Assembly: GCA_964571855.1 (NCBI GenBank) | Contig: CAZNDO010000021.1 | Coordinates: 1-64,000 of the forward strand | Length of the DNA stretch: 64,000 bases | Origin: CAYYFX01 sp964571855 | Lineage (GTDB): Bacteria > ARS69 | Direction of reading: 5' to 3' | Shown: positions 44,573 through 57,193 of the stretch, one piece after another | Layout: the number at the start of each line of letters is the position of its first letter | Numbering within the stretch: the stretch's first letter is position 1 | Translations under genes and position numbers: made by a program | The notes under the pieces: model-generated | Told to the model about the DNA's origin: nothing | Seen by the model: the letters and a program-made list of their open reading frames with translations, nothing else | Databases searched by the model: none

Positions 44573-45154
44573 TCAATGCCCGGCGCCGGCCATCTCCCGC
44601 GAGGGCCGTGCCGCCCGCGCGTTGGCCGTGGTCACGACGAGTCGCGCCCCGGCCAGCGTGCCCAGGGTTGCGCGCTCGCCTGCCGTGAACCCGTCCCCGC
44701 GGCGCAGCGGAGCCGTCAGCACGAAGCCGTAGTCCGGCGCGCCGAGCGTGACGATCTCGTCCACGATCTGCGTCACGTTCAGCCGCAGCGTGCCGGGTGT
44801 CTGCCCGGCGGGGATGGTGACCTCCTCGAAGTACGACTCGTCGAGGTCCCCGCCGGGACGGTTCCACGGTGTGGTCCACGTGGCGTTCTGCCCGCGCCAG
44901 CCGCGGGAGAGCCCGTAGATCGTGAGGTCCAGGTCCTGCTCGAGACGGACCTGCGGCAGGGGCACCTCCAGGAACGCGCTCGATACGATCACTTCGTCGA
45001 GGGCCCCCAGGGACTCGAATCCGAGCAGGATCCGGCCGCCGGCCGTCGGGCTTTGGATGACGCGAGCTTCGGCGAGGGGATAGACGTGGCGTTCGGCGCT
45101 GCCGACTGCCGGGAGCGCCAGGACGGCCAGGATGATCGGGACGCTGCGCTTCAT
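44573..45154 (-). CDS. Secreted DNRLRE-domain-like protein
   Basis: 193 aa with a clean signal peptide (1-21, ending AVGSAE). It contains one jelly-roll-like domain of the DNRLRE/CBM96 type: an early ARVIQSP...GRILLGFESL pattern, a central ATWTTPWNRPGGDLDE stretch, and a late LRLNVTQIVDEIV...YGFVLTA segment. Such domains occur in adhesive or polysaccharide-binding extracellular proteins. Last gene of the leftward secreted-protein operon, 14 nt after the small beta-helix gene. ATG at 45154 with AGGAGCTGACC upstream. Confidence 0.65.
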   Translation of the reverse strand: MKRSVPIILAVLALPAVGSAERHVYPLAEARVIQSPTAGGRILLGFESLGALDEVIVSSAFLEVPLPQVRLEQDLDLTIYGLSRGWRGQNATWTTPWNRPGGDLDESYFEEVTIPAGQTPGTLRLNVTQIVDEIVTLGAPDYGFVLTAPLRRGDGFTAGERATLGTLAGARLVVTTANARAARPSREMAGAGH

Positions 45155-45168
45155 GGTCAGCTCCTTGC

Positions 45169-46464
45169 TCACTCGCGGAACATGGACTTGATCCGTCCGA
45201 ACGATGCCGGTTCGATCGCCACCCCGCCGCAGGCCACGCCGAGCGCCCCGATCGGGGCACACGAGGGAGTCGGGGGGAAGAGGCACGGGGAGTCGTCGCG
45301 GACCGTGAAGTCGAGAGCCGGCAAGTCACAGAACAACGGATCGGCGAACACGTCCGATGGAGCGGGGGTCCAGTTGCCGAAGTCGGCGGTGTTCCCCCAG
45401 TAGAGATTGCAGGCATTCAGAGCTACCACCGTCGATGTCCCGTTCACACCCGCCCCGCGTGACGAGTGTGCGATCACGTTGCCACGGAACGCAGTGACGG
45501 TGCTCTCGAATGCGGAGAACGCCGACCCCGCCAGCCCGGAGTAGCACCCCACGAAGGTGTTGCTGTACACCGACACCTGGGAGGACTCCATCCGAATCCC
45601 GGCGCCGCGACTCCCGGGTGTGTAGCAGGAGTCGTAGGCGAACACACTGTGGCGGATCTCGCCCGCCCCGGCGGCCACGCGGACCGCTCCGCCGGTACCG
45701 GTCTCCGCGACGTTCTGAAGGAACAGGCACCTTTCGATGAGGAAGCTGCCTGCGTACTGGAGATTCAAGGCCACGCCGAAGTCGGGCCCCCGGTTCCGCA
45801 CGAACTCGCAGTCCTGGAAGATCGCGGGACCGTCGCCGGGGTCGTAGTTCGTCTGCACGCACCTCCCCGTGTTCCCCTCGAACCGGCACCGTGTGAGGTG
45901 GATCGGCGTGAGACTTGCCAGTACGATCGCCCCGTAGTCGGGCGCGGAGTTCCCGATGACCTCGCAATCCGTCATCGTCAGCGGACAATTCCCTGCCTCT
46001 ACCGCGATCCGATTCCCTTCGAAGTGGCACGATCGGATCTCGAGCCCGTCCGAGTACAGGCCCACGACTGCATCCCCCACGCCGGATGCGCCAGTCAGCG
46101 TCAACCCCTCCAACCTCAGAGGGCCCTCGCCTGGCCGCTGGACCAAGACGACGTCCGACACGAACGTACCGGCGTATCCTCCGACGTCCAGGACCGTCAC
46201 GCCCGCCCCTTCTCCCCGGATTGTGACACCTCCCCTCGCGAAGGCGCAGGCCGAGAACTGATGAGGACCGTTCTCGGCAACGACGACGCGCGTCGCCCGC
46301 TCGGTCCAGGTGCCCGCGTCGATCAGCACCGAGTCCCCAGGCACGGCGAGATCCACCGCAGCTAGGACCGTTGGCACGTCTCCAGGCACGCGAATCGTTG
46401 CCCCCGTCGCGATGTCGACCGCCAAGAGCAGCGCGGAAACCGCAGCGACTCCGATCGGCCGCAT
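45169..46464 (-). CDS. Secreted right-handed beta-helix protein
   Basis: 431 aa. Signal peptide (about 1-25) followed by IRVPGDVPTVLAAVDLAVPGDSVLI, the usual entry into parallel beta-helix (pectate-lyase-like, PbH1) proteins. Many short turns of N-x-F/V type follow (CHFEGNRIAVEAGNCPLTMTD, CRFEGNTGRCV, NTFVGCYSGL). There is no FlgD-like C-terminal domain, unlike its neighbours. ATG at 46464, 2 nt after the stop of the large beta-helix gene. Function unknown; surface polysaccharide binding or lyase activity is possible. Confidence 0.75.
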   Translation of the reverse strand: MRPIGVAAVSALLLAVDIATGATIRVPGDVPTVLAAVDLAVPGDSVLIDAGTWTERATRVVVAENGPHQFSACAFARGGVTIRGEGAGVTVLDVGGYAGTFVSDVVLVQRPGEGPLRLEGLTLTGASGVGDAVVGLYSDGLEIRSCHFEGNRIAVEAGNCPLTMTDCEVIGNSAPDYGAIVLASLTPIHLTRCRFEGNTGRCVQTNYDPGDGPAIFQDCEFVRNRGPDFGVALNLQYAGSFLIERCLFLQNVAETGTGGAVRVAAGAGEIRHSVFAYDSCYTPGSRGAGIRMESSQVSVYSNTFVGCYSGLAGSAFSAFESTVTAFRGNVIAHSSRGAGVNGTSTVVALNACNLYWGNTADFGNWTPAPSDVFADPLFCDLPALDFTVRDDSPCLFPPTPSCAPIGALGVACGGVAIEPASFGRIKSMFRE

Positions 46465-46466
46465 CG

Positions 46467-49877
<3,411 letters not shown>

Positions 49878-49945
49878 CGACAATGTACCGGATTGCCAGG
49901 TCCAAAGCAAGGGGCAATAGCTGAGCGTCGGCTTGACGCCACGAC

Positions 49946-52900
49946 CTAGCGCAGACGGAGTATCCGCACCGTTGCGTCCGCTCCCGGGATCTCGGCGTGC
50001 ACGAAATACACGCCGGTGGCCGCCGCACGGCCTTCCCGGTCCCGCCCGTCCCAGCGAACGCGATGCTCGCCAGTCATCAAGGGACCGTCGAGGAGCACGC
50101 GGACGAGGCGACCCGCGACATCGAGGATGCGGAGGGAGTGACGCCCCGGGACGTCTACTCCGAACACGATCTCCGCGGATTCGCGGAACGGCGAGGGCGA
50201 GGCCAGCAGACGCACTCTCGGGTCCGGTGTCACCGCGGGCGCCGAGGCGCCGAGCGTTCCCGTGCGCAGGTCCGTCTCCGTCCCTTCGTTCGCGGCCGGC
50301 GAGATCCACGGCGACGCGGGGAAATACGGCGAGCGGGCGCGTACGCGCGCGCGCCAGCGGAGCGGCGTGCTCGCGGGGAAGCCGGTCACGCCGGCGGACA
50401 CGAGCACGCGGCTGCCCTCGCCCGGCGCCGGCGCGCCGGGATCCAGCCACGTTCCCGCGATCCGGCCGGGGCCGAAGGGCGCGGCGAGGAGCGCGGCCTC
50501 CACGTCGAACGCCACGTCCACGCGCCCGGCCGGGCTGCGCGCGAGCGCGTCCGCCAGGAACCCGCCGGGCGCATCCGAGGCGGCGAGGAGCCCGATCTGC
50601 CGCGAGTCGTCCGTGCGCCGCTGGCGGAGGCGGCGCGCAGGGCCTTCGCCCCCGTTCGCCGCCACGAGGAACGCCGCGCCGCCGGCAGCCTGCACGTCCG
50701 CGTAGCCGCGCGCGCCGGCGAAGAGCTCCACGAGGCCGTCGCCGTCCGCGTCCCCGCGGCCGCCGAGCGAGCCGCCGAACCGCGCGAACGGCACGCCGCC
50801 GTCCCACGTGCGCGCGGGCGCGGCGGCCAGGCCCGAGGGCGTCCCGAGGAAGAGCAGCACGCGCCCCTCGTCCGCGAACGCGGCGTCGTGCCGCGACGCG
50901 CCGAGGACGACGTCGCCGTGGCCGTCGCCGTTCACGTCGCCGGCCGCGGCCGCCGCGTCGAGCCGCGCGCCCGCCTGTCCCGGCGACCACTGCCACGCGG
51001 GCGCCGCCGCCAGCCCGCCCGCGCCGCCGAGGAAGAGGTACGCGCGCCCCTCGCCGGCCACGGTGGCGTCGTGATCCGGGGCCAGCACGAGCACGTCGGA
51101 GAAGCCGTCGCCGTTCACGTCGCCGGCGGTGGCCACCGCCTCGCCGAGGTGCGCCTCGTCCTGCGTGCCCGCGAACGTCCAGGCGTCCGTGGCGCCGAGC
51201 CCGCCCGGGCCGCCGAGGCGCAGGTGCACGCGACCCTCCTCGAACCCGGCGACGCTGGCCGACGGTGCGCCGATCAGCACGTCGGAGTAGCCGTCGCGGT
51301 TCACGTCCCCCGCGGACGCCACCGCGGCGCCGAACCGCGCGCCGGCCGCGCCCGCGATCGACGGCGCCGCCAGGAGCCACGGCGAGGCGGCCCGTCCGTG
51401 GTACACGCGCACCACGGCCGCGCCCGGCGCGCCCACGAGCACGTCCGCGCGCCCGTCGCCGTTCACGTCCCCCGCGCCGCACGACGCCGCGCCGAACTCC
51501 GCGCCGGTCGCCCCGCCGGTGGACTCCCAGTCCGGCGTGCCGCCGGGGCCGAACACCGAGCCGCGATACAGCGCGGCGCGCCCCTCCGCGGCGTACGTGT
51601 CGGTGGCGAACGGGGCGCCGAGCAGCACGTCGTCGAAGCCGTCGCCGTCCACGTCGCCCGCGAACGCGGCCGCGCGGCCGAGGCCCTCGCCCGCCGCCCC
51701 GGTCACCGTCCACGCCGGCGAGGTGTCCGGCACGGGCTCCCCGCCCGCGAACAGGTCCGCGCGCCCTTCGCCGCTCGCGGTGGAGAAGGGATCCGTGACG
51801 AGGAGATCGCCGAAGCCGTCGCCGTTCGCGTCGCCGCCGGCCGCCACCGCGAAGCCGAACGCCACGGCCGCCGGGCCCCCGCCGCCGCGCCAGGACGGCA
51901 CGGCTTCGGGCAGCTCGGCGCCGCCGCGGTACAGGAACGCCGCGCCCTCGTCCGTCTGCCCCGCGTCGGAGAACGCGGCGCCCACGATCACGTCGCCGTA
52001 GCCGTCCCCGTCCACGTCGCCCGCGCCGCTGACCGAGTAGCCGAACTGCGCGCCGGTCTGCGCGGCGGTGGCGGTCCACGCGGGCGCGGCGCGCAGCCCG
52101 CTCGCGGAGCCGAGCCACACGCGGGCCTCGCCGTCGTCGCTCCAGTTCACGTCGTTCTTGTAGGCGCCGGCGATCACGTCCGCGTAGCCGTCGCCGTTCA
52201 CGTCGCCGGCCGTGGCCACCGACCACCCGAGGAACGCGCCCGCCTCGCCGCCGTCCGCGAACCACGCCGCCGCGGGCGCCACGCCGGACGCCGCGCCGTG
52301 GAAGACCCACACGCGGCCCTCGTCCGTGAACCCGTTCGTATGGTCGCGCGCGCCGACCACGACGTCGGCGTACCCGTCCCCGTTCACGTCGCCCGCGCCG
52401 GCCACGCTCCAGCCGAAGGACGCGCCCGCCTGGTTCCCCTCGCCGGTCCACACGGGCGTGACGGAGAGCCCGGACGCGGAGCCGAGGTACACGAAGGCGC
52501 AACCTTCGTCCGTCTGCCCGGCGTCGCGGAAGAACGCGCCCACGATCACGTCGGCGAAGCCGTCGCCGTTCACGTCGCCCGCGCCCGCCACGGAGACGCC
52601 GAGCGCGGCGTCCGTCTGGTCGCCGTACACGTTCCACGCCGGCGCCGCGGCCAAGCCGCCCGGCCCGCCGTGGAACACCGCCGCGCGCCCGCCCGCGTCG
52701 AACGAGGCGTCGTGCCCGCGCGCGCCCACGATCACGTCGTCGTAGCCGTCGCCGTTCACGTCGCCGCAGCCGGCCACCGCGCCGCCGAACGCGGCACCCA
52801 CCTGATCGCCTTCCGCGCTCCAGTTCGCCGCGACCCCGGGCCCCGAAGGCCCGCCATGCCACACGAACGCCGCGCCCTCGTTCGAGAGATCCCCATCCCA

Positions 52901-53281
52901 CGACGGCGCCCCGACGATCAGATCCCCGTACCCGTCCCCGTTCACGTCCCCCGCGGGCGCCACGGCCGACGCGAAGAACGCCAGCAACTGATCGCCCTCC
53001 GCCTTCCAGTCGAACGCGACGGACGGCCCCGCCGCCGAGCCGCGATACAGCACGACCCGCCCCTCGTTCGTCTGCCCGGCATCATGGTCGCGCGCGCCGA
53101 CGAGGAGATCCGTGTATCCATCGCCGTCCACGTCCCCGGCGGGCGCGACCGCCCAACCGGCGTGCGCGCTCGCCTGGTTCCCTTCGCCGGTCCAGGAAGC
53201 TGCTGTCTCGAGGGATCGCGCGGTCACCGCCGCGCAAAGAACCGCCGCCACCACACCGATGCCGCCGCGCCCGAGGTGCAT
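49946..53281 (-). CDS. Secreted FG-GAP repeat protein (two propellers) with FlgD-like tail
   Basis: 1111 aa. Signal peptide (about 1-25), then 14 integrin-type FG-GAP repeats of about 60 residues, each with a calcium loop such as AGDVNGDGYADVIVGA. Fourteen repeats would give two seven-bladed propellers. The region about 900-1000 is a linker domain. The C-terminus is a FlgD/T9SS-like beta domain (LRILDVAGRLVRVLL, GVYFVHAEI). ATG at 53281. Probably a surface adhesin or matrix protein. First gene of the leftward secreted set, 68 nt upstream of the large beta-helix frame. Confidence 0.88.
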   Translation of the reverse strand: MHLGRGGIGVVAAVLCAAVTARSLETAASWTGEGNQASAHAGWAVAPAGDVDGDGYTDLLVGARDHDAGQTNEGRVVLYRGSAAGPSVAFDWKAEGDQLLAFFASAVAPAGDVNGDGYGDLIVGAPSWDGDLSNEGAAFVWHGGPSGPGVAANWSAEGDQVGAAFGGAVAGCGDVNGDGYDDVIVGARGHDASFDAGGRAAVFHGGPGGLAAAPAWNVYGDQTDAALGVSVAGAGDVNGDGFADVIVGAFFRDAGQTDEGCAFVYLGSASGLSVTPVWTGEGNQAGASFGWSVAGAGDVNGDGYADVVVGARDHTNGFTDEGRVWVFHGAASGVAPAAAWFADGGEAGAFLGWSVATAGDVNGDGYADVIAGAYKNDVNWSDDGEARVWLGSASGLRAAPAWTATAAQTGAQFGYSVSGAGDVDGDGYGDVIVGAAFSDAGQTDEGAAFLYRGGAELPEAVPSWRGGGGPAAVAFGFAVAAGGDANGDGFGDLLVTDPFSTASGEGRADLFAGGEPVPDTSPAWTVTGAAGEGLGRAAAFAGDVDGDGFDDVLLGAPFATDTYAAEGRAALYRGSVFGPGGTPDWESTGGATGAEFGAASCGAGDVNGDGRADVLVGAPGAAVVRVYHGRAASPWLLAAPSIAGAAGARFGAAVASAGDVNRDGYSDVLIGAPSASVAGFEEGRVHLRLGGPGGLGATDAWTFAGTQDEAHLGEAVATAGDVNGDGFSDVLVLAPDHDATVAGEGRAYLFLGGAGGLAAAPAWQWSPGQAGARLDAAAAAGDVNGDGHGDVVLGASRHDAAFADEGRVLLFLGTPSGLAAAPARTWDGGVPFARFGGSLGGRGDADGDGLVELFAGARGYADVQAAGGAAFLVAANGGEGPARRLRQRRTDDSRQIGLLAASDAPGGFLADALARSPAGRVDVAFDVEAALLAAPFGPGRIAGTWLDPGAPAPGEGSRVLVSAGVTGFPASTPLRWRARVRARSPYFPASPWISPAANEGTETDLRTGTLGASAPAVTPDPRVRLLASPSPFRESAEIVFGVDVPGRHSLRILDVAGRLVRVLLDGPLMTGEHRVRWDGRDREGRAAATGVYFVHAEIPGADATVRILRLR

Positions 53282-53375
53282 CCGCCGCCTCCTCCACCCG
53301 GGGCGGAGGATGGGCCAACCGGAGGGACGAGGGCAAGCGGCGGAGCGCCCGCGAGGTGGTGTGAGCGGACACGGG

Positions 53376-53605
53376 CGAGCTTCGCGCCGTTCGCCGAGCG
53401 CCGTCCCGGGGTTTGCGCCGGCAGCCCCGGCGGGTTCCCCGCGGCGGGCGCTCGGCCTCCGCCGTCCCGGCTCCGGCCTTCGCTCCTGCGTCGACGGCCT
53501 CCGGCCGTCCGGGCCTCCGGCCGCGCCGCAGAGCCGCCGCGGGAAACCCGCCGGGGCTGCCGGCGCGAAACCCGGGACGGCGCTCGGCGAACGGCACGAA
53601 GCTCG
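53376..53605. repeat. Long-hairpin element, copy 4
   Basis: Arms 53376-53447 and 53534-53605 are 72 nt with four mismatches, the shortest of the four copies. The 86-nt centre (53448-53533) has the copy 2 orientation and is identical to the reverse complement of the copy 3 centre. The inner arm differs slightly (GGGTTCCCCGCGGCGG). The outer ~36 nt are unique to this copy. It ends 13 nt before the OPT gene stop and fills the 337-nt gap to the FG-GAP gene start. Confidence 0.9.
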
Positions 53606-53618
53606 CAGCGAGCCGGCT

Positions 53619-55403
53619 CTACATCACCGTGCTGAGAAGACCGGCGATCCCCACGCCCAGCGCGGCCAGCGAGTCGCCCGCGATCAGCCCGCCGCCGACC
53701 AGGGAAGTGTCGCTCATGTCCTCGGGCAGGTCGGCCTCCTCGGGGCGCCGCGGGCGCTTCGAGGCCCAGGTGTTCCAGCCGGAGCCGAGCAAACTGCCGC
53801 TGCCGAACCAGAGCGATACCGGGAAGTCGACGAAGCCGCCGAAGCTGGCGGCATAGGGACTCGGGAGCAGGATGCAGTCCAGGAACAGCTCCGTGTTGTA
53901 CCCGGCGCGCGTCCCGGACGCCCAGGCACGGAAGCCGGGGTTGCCCTTGATGATCTTGCGCAGCGCCTCGATCACGAGCCCGAGCGTGATGCCGAGCACG
54001 AGCGCGATCATGATCTTCGGGTTCGGGTGCGTGATCCCCTCGAGCGCGCCCACGAACTTGAACGTCATGGCGGACTGCCATTTCTCGATGCCGGGCGTCT
54101 GCGGGTTCGCGTACTGGTTCACCGCGAGGATGGGATACGCCTTCATGAACAGCCGCGCGAGCACCACGGACATCACGGCGCCCATGGTCACGCCGATCAC
54201 CTGGTACCGGAACTGGATGGACCGGTTCGTGCCCAGCCGCCAGCCGGTGGAGCGGTCCTGCTGCATGTCGCAGCCCACGCTCGTGGACACGAGCAGGATG
54301 GTGGCGCACATGAGCCCCACGATGGGCTGCTTCAGCCCCACCGCGGCCAGCAGGAACACGGTCAGCACGAACGCCGAGGAGATGGGGTTGCTGTCCGAGA
54401 TGCCGAGCGAGATGCCGTTGACCATGAGGAACACGAAAACCAGCCCGATGCCGATCAGCACGTAGAACAGCGGGAGGTGCAGGACGGACACGGCCACGGT
54501 CAGCACCGCCAGCCCCCAGAACACCACCCATCCCGCGAGGAACCGGCTGTCCGTGCGCTTCCAGTCCTCCGCGGGCGGCGCCGCCTGCTTCGCCTTCCCC
54601 CACTGCTTCGCCGCCGCCACCGCCAGCAGCGTCATGTCCACGATGGCCGCGCCCAGGATCATGCCGAGCGCCGCGATGAAACCGATCTTGCGGAAGGGCG
54701 CGTCCGCGTCGAGCCAGCCGTTCGCGCGCAGCCACGGCGTGAGCGCCACGCCGATGGCCCCCACCACGATGGCCGGCACCCCGATGCGCGCCCCCACGAT
54801 CATCCCCGCGCCCAGCGTGGCCGCGGAGAAGCCGGTGGCCGCCACCGGCGGCGAGAACGTGGCCCCGACGCCGCCGAGCAGCCCGGCCGCGGTGCCCGTC
54901 CCGAGCTTCGCGATGGAGCGCTTCAGGATGCGCAGGTCGGTGAGCGCGCGCAGGATGTTCGCCACCGCGAACCCCGACGGGTACATGAGTTGCATCCGGT
55001 CCACGAGGATGGGCGTGTACAGCATGCCGATGCCCACGCCGAACATCCCGATGCACAGGAAGTACAGCACCATCTGCCACACCGGCGGCTCCGGCAGCCC
55101 GAGCCAGGTCATGGCCTGGATGAGCACCGCCATCCCGGACAGGCTGGCCACGGAGGCGGCCATGGTCTGCATGTAGTTCGCGCCGTGCTTCCCCTCCGCG
55201 CCGTAGCCGTACGTGACCACGCTCCCGAGGATCCCCGCGAGCACCTGCCCGCCCACGAAGAAGCCCAGGGAGAAGTTCATGTACGCGGCGGTGATGCCGC
55301 CGAGCGGACCGAGGATGAAGATGGCGATGACGCCGAGGAGGACGTAGTAGCCCGGCGTGTTGATCGGCGGGAGGAGGCGGCGGAAACCGGCAGGGGTGGA
55401 CAT
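53619..55403 (-). CDS. OPT-family oligopeptide/metal-chelate transporter
   Basis: 594-aa polytopic membrane protein with about 14-16 spans, normal for OPT/YSL transporters, which import oligopeptides or metal-peptide chelates by proton symport. Family features include NTPGYYVLLGVIAIFILGPLG at the start and GVGATFSPPVAATGFSAATLG. The late GFRAWASGTRAGYNTELFLD and GDSLAALG motifs are also seen. ATG at 55403 (MSTPAGF) is chosen over the one six codons upstream. Stop lies 13 nt from hairpin element copy 4. Confidence 0.9.
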   Translation of the reverse strand: MSTPAGFRRLLPPINTPGYYVLLGVIAIFILGPLGGITAAYMNFSLGFFVGGQVLAGILGSVVTYGYGAEGKHGANYMQTMAASVASLSGMAVLIQAMTWLGLPEPPVWQMVLYFLCIGMFGVGIGMLYTPILVDRMQLMYPSGFAVANILRALTDLRILKRSIAKLGTGTAAGLLGGVGATFSPPVAATGFSAATLGAGMIVGARIGVPAIVVGAIGVALTPWLRANGWLDADAPFRKIGFIAALGMILGAAIVDMTLLAVAAAKQWGKAKQAAPPAEDWKRTDSRFLAGWVVFWGLAVLTVAVSVLHLPLFYVLIGIGLVFVFLMVNGISLGISDSNPISSAFVLTVFLLAAVGLKQPIVGLMCATILLVSTSVGCDMQQDRSTGWRLGTNRSIQFRYQVIGVTMGAVMSVVLARLFMKAYPILAVNQYANPQTPGIEKWQSAMTFKFVGALEGITHPNPKIMIALVLGITLGLVIEALRKIIKGNPGFRAWASGTRAGYNTELFLDCILLPSPYAASFGGFVDFPVSLWFGSGSLLGSGWNTWASKRPRRPEEADLPEDMSDTSLVGGGLIAGDSLAALGVGIAGLLSTVM

Positions 55404-55493
55404 GGCCGGCGCAATATACAACCGTCGCGCCGGATCAACGAGGGGGAAGGTGCGGCGCCGCGGGTCGCATCGGTCCGGCGGTGCCGCGACCGG

Positions 55494-56201
55494 TCAGCTC
55501 CCGGGGAGGAAGCGCTTCCGCTCGCGCTCGAAGGTCTCGATGGCGGCGGCGTAGTCCTCCGCGCGGCCGATGTCCAGCCAAAGCCCGTCGAACGTGAAGC
55601 CGCGGATGGGGCGGTTCCGGCGGATCAGCTCCAGCACCAGGTTCGGGAAGTCGAAGTACCCGTCCGGCACGTACTCCAGCACGCCGCGCGAGAAGGCGTA
55701 CACGCCCATGGAGACCTCGTAGCCGAGCGTGGGCTTCTCGCGGTAGTCCGTGATGCGGCCCTCCCGGTCCCGCTCCAGCACCCCGAGATCGATCTTCACC
55801 TGCTTCTCGTAGACGCCGATCGTGGCGTCGTTCCCCTGCTCCCGGTGCGTGCGCAGGAGCCGCGCGTAGTCCAGGTCCGTGAGCAGGTCGCCGTTCATCA
55901 CGAGGAAGCTCTCCGGGAGGTCGCGGATCACCTTCAGCGGTCCCGCCGTGCCCATCGGCTTCTCCTCGCGGGAGTAGTCGATACGGATGCCGTACTTGGA
56001 CCCGTCGCCGAAGAAGGCCTGCAGCAGCTCCGCGAGGTGGCCCACCGCCATGGTCACGTGGTCGAAGCCGTAGTGCACGAGCTGGCGGACCACGACCTCC
56101 AGGATGGGCACGTCCCCCAGCGGCATGAGCGGCTTCGGGAACGCCACCGTGTACGGCGCCAGGCGCGTGCCCTTCCCGCCGGCCAGGATCACCGCCCTCA
56201 C
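55494..56201 (-). CDS. Sugar-1-phosphate nucleotidyltransferase
   Basis: 235 aa, GT-A-like nucleotidyltransferase with the signature LAGGKGTRLAPYT at 6-18, PKPLMPLGDVPI, metal Asp in VMNGDLLTDLDY and FEKP-like YREKP. Activates a sugar phosphate to an NDP-sugar; base and sugar are not determinable. GTG start overlaps the legB-like stop (GTGA). Last gene of the type III PKS / sugar cluster. Confidence 0.85.
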   Translation of the reverse strand: MRAVILAGGKGTRLAPYTVAFPKPLMPLGDVPILEVVVRQLVHYGFDHVTMAVGHLAELLQAFFGDGSKYGIRIDYSREEKPMGTAGPLKVIRDLPESFLVMNGDLLTDLDYARLLRTHREQGNDATIGVYEKQVKIDLGVLERDREGRITDYREKPTLGYEVSMGVYAFSRGVLEYVPDGYFDFPNLVLELIRRNRPIRGFTFDGLWLDIGRAEDYAAAIETFERERKRFLPGS

Positions 56202-57193
56202 AGGGCGTACACCTCGGGCCGGTACAGCGCGAGGTTCTCCCGCACGAAGTCCACGGTGGCCGCGAGGCCCTCGTCCAGGGAGTGCCGCGGCGTCCAGCCG
56301 CAGCGCTGCCGCGCCAGCGACGCGTCGCCGATGAGCTGCATCACCTCGGACTTCTCCGGGCGCACGCGCTGGTCATCCGTCACGATGGGCATGTCCTCGC
56401 GACCCGTGAGCGCGAGGATCCGCTTCGCCAGCTCCCCGATCGTGATGCCCTTCCCCGCCGCCACGTTCGTGACCTCGCCGACGCACGCGTCGGCGGCGGC
56501 CACCGCCAGGAACCCGGCGGCCGTGTCCTTCACGAACGTGAGATCCCGCACCGGGTCCAGCGACCCGAGGCGAAGCTCCGGCCGGCCGGCCAGCACTTGC
56601 GCGATGATCGTGGGGATGACGGCGCGCGCGGACTGCCGCGGGCCGAACGTGTTGAACGGGCGGATCGTGGCCACCGGCGTGCCGAAGGACTTGTGGAAGG
56701 ACTCCGCGATCTTGTCCGCGCCGATCTTGCTGGCCGAGTACGGGGACTGGCCCTGCATGGCGTGCTTCTCGTCGATGGGCGTGTAGATCGCGGTGCCGTA
56801 GGTCTCGCTCGTGGACGTGTGCACCACGCGGCTCGTGCCGAGCCGCCGCGCGGCCTGCAGCACGTTCAGCGTGCCGGACACGTTCGCGGCCACGTAGGAC
56901 GCGGGCGCCACGTAGGAGTACGGGATGGCGATGAGCGCCGCGAGGTGGAACACCACGTCCACCCCGGTCATCGCGTCCTCCACGCTCCAGGGATCCGTGA
57001 TGTCGCCGAAGCGGAGGTCCAGGCCGTCGCGCAGCTCGGCCGGCACGAAGCGCAGCAGCCCCGCGTCCCCGCGCGCGTTGTAGCGGAGGAAGGCGCGCAC
57101 CTGCGCGCCCTGCCGCGCCAGCTCCTCGGTGAGGTGCGAGCCGATGAACCCGCCGGCTCCGGTGACGAGGACCTTCCTGCCCTTCCAGCTCAC
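56198..57193 (-). CDS. NAD-dependent sugar-nucleotide 4,6-dehydratase (LegB-like SDR)
   Basis: 331 aa extended SDR. Rossmann motif VTGAGGFIGSHL at about 10-21, Ser/Thr in TSTSETYGTA, catalytic Tyr-x3-Lys in YSASK. The stretch PIDEKHAMQGQSPYSASKIG with PFNTFGPRQSARAVIPTII is typical of LegB-type 4,6-dehydratases of nonulosonic and deoxysugar pathways. It produces a 4-keto-6-deoxy NDP-sugar. GTG in an overlap with the reductase-like SDR. Confidence 0.88.
   Translation of the reverse strand: MSWKGRKVLVTGAGGFIGSHLTEELARQGAQVRAFLRYNARGDAGLLRFVPAELRDGLDLRFGDITDPWSVEDAMTGVDVVFHLAALIAIPYSYVAPASYVAANVSGTLNVLQAARRLGTSRVVHTSTSETYGTAIYTPIDEKHAMQGQSPYSASKIGADKIAESFHKSFGTPVATIRPFNTFGPRQSARAVIPTIIAQVLAGRPELRLGSLDPVRDLTFVKDTAAGFLAVAAADACVGEVTNVAAGKGITIGELAKRILALTGREDMPIVTDDQRVRPEKSEVMQLIGDASLARQRCGWTPRHSLDEGLAATVDFVRENLALYRPEVYAL

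Noticed and set aside
49878..52901. Upstream extension of the large beta-helix frame into the FG-GAP gene
   Set aside because: The extended N-terminus is Arg/Gly-rich and out of frame with FG-GAP. The signal peptide after 49877 marks the real protein.
49997..53635. Very long plus-strand open frame (1212 codons) opposite the FG-GAP gene
   Set aside because: It is the antisense shadow of a GC-rich repeat gene: composition is Arg/Ala/His-rich, with no domains. The minus frame has a signal peptide, 14 repeats and a sorting domain.
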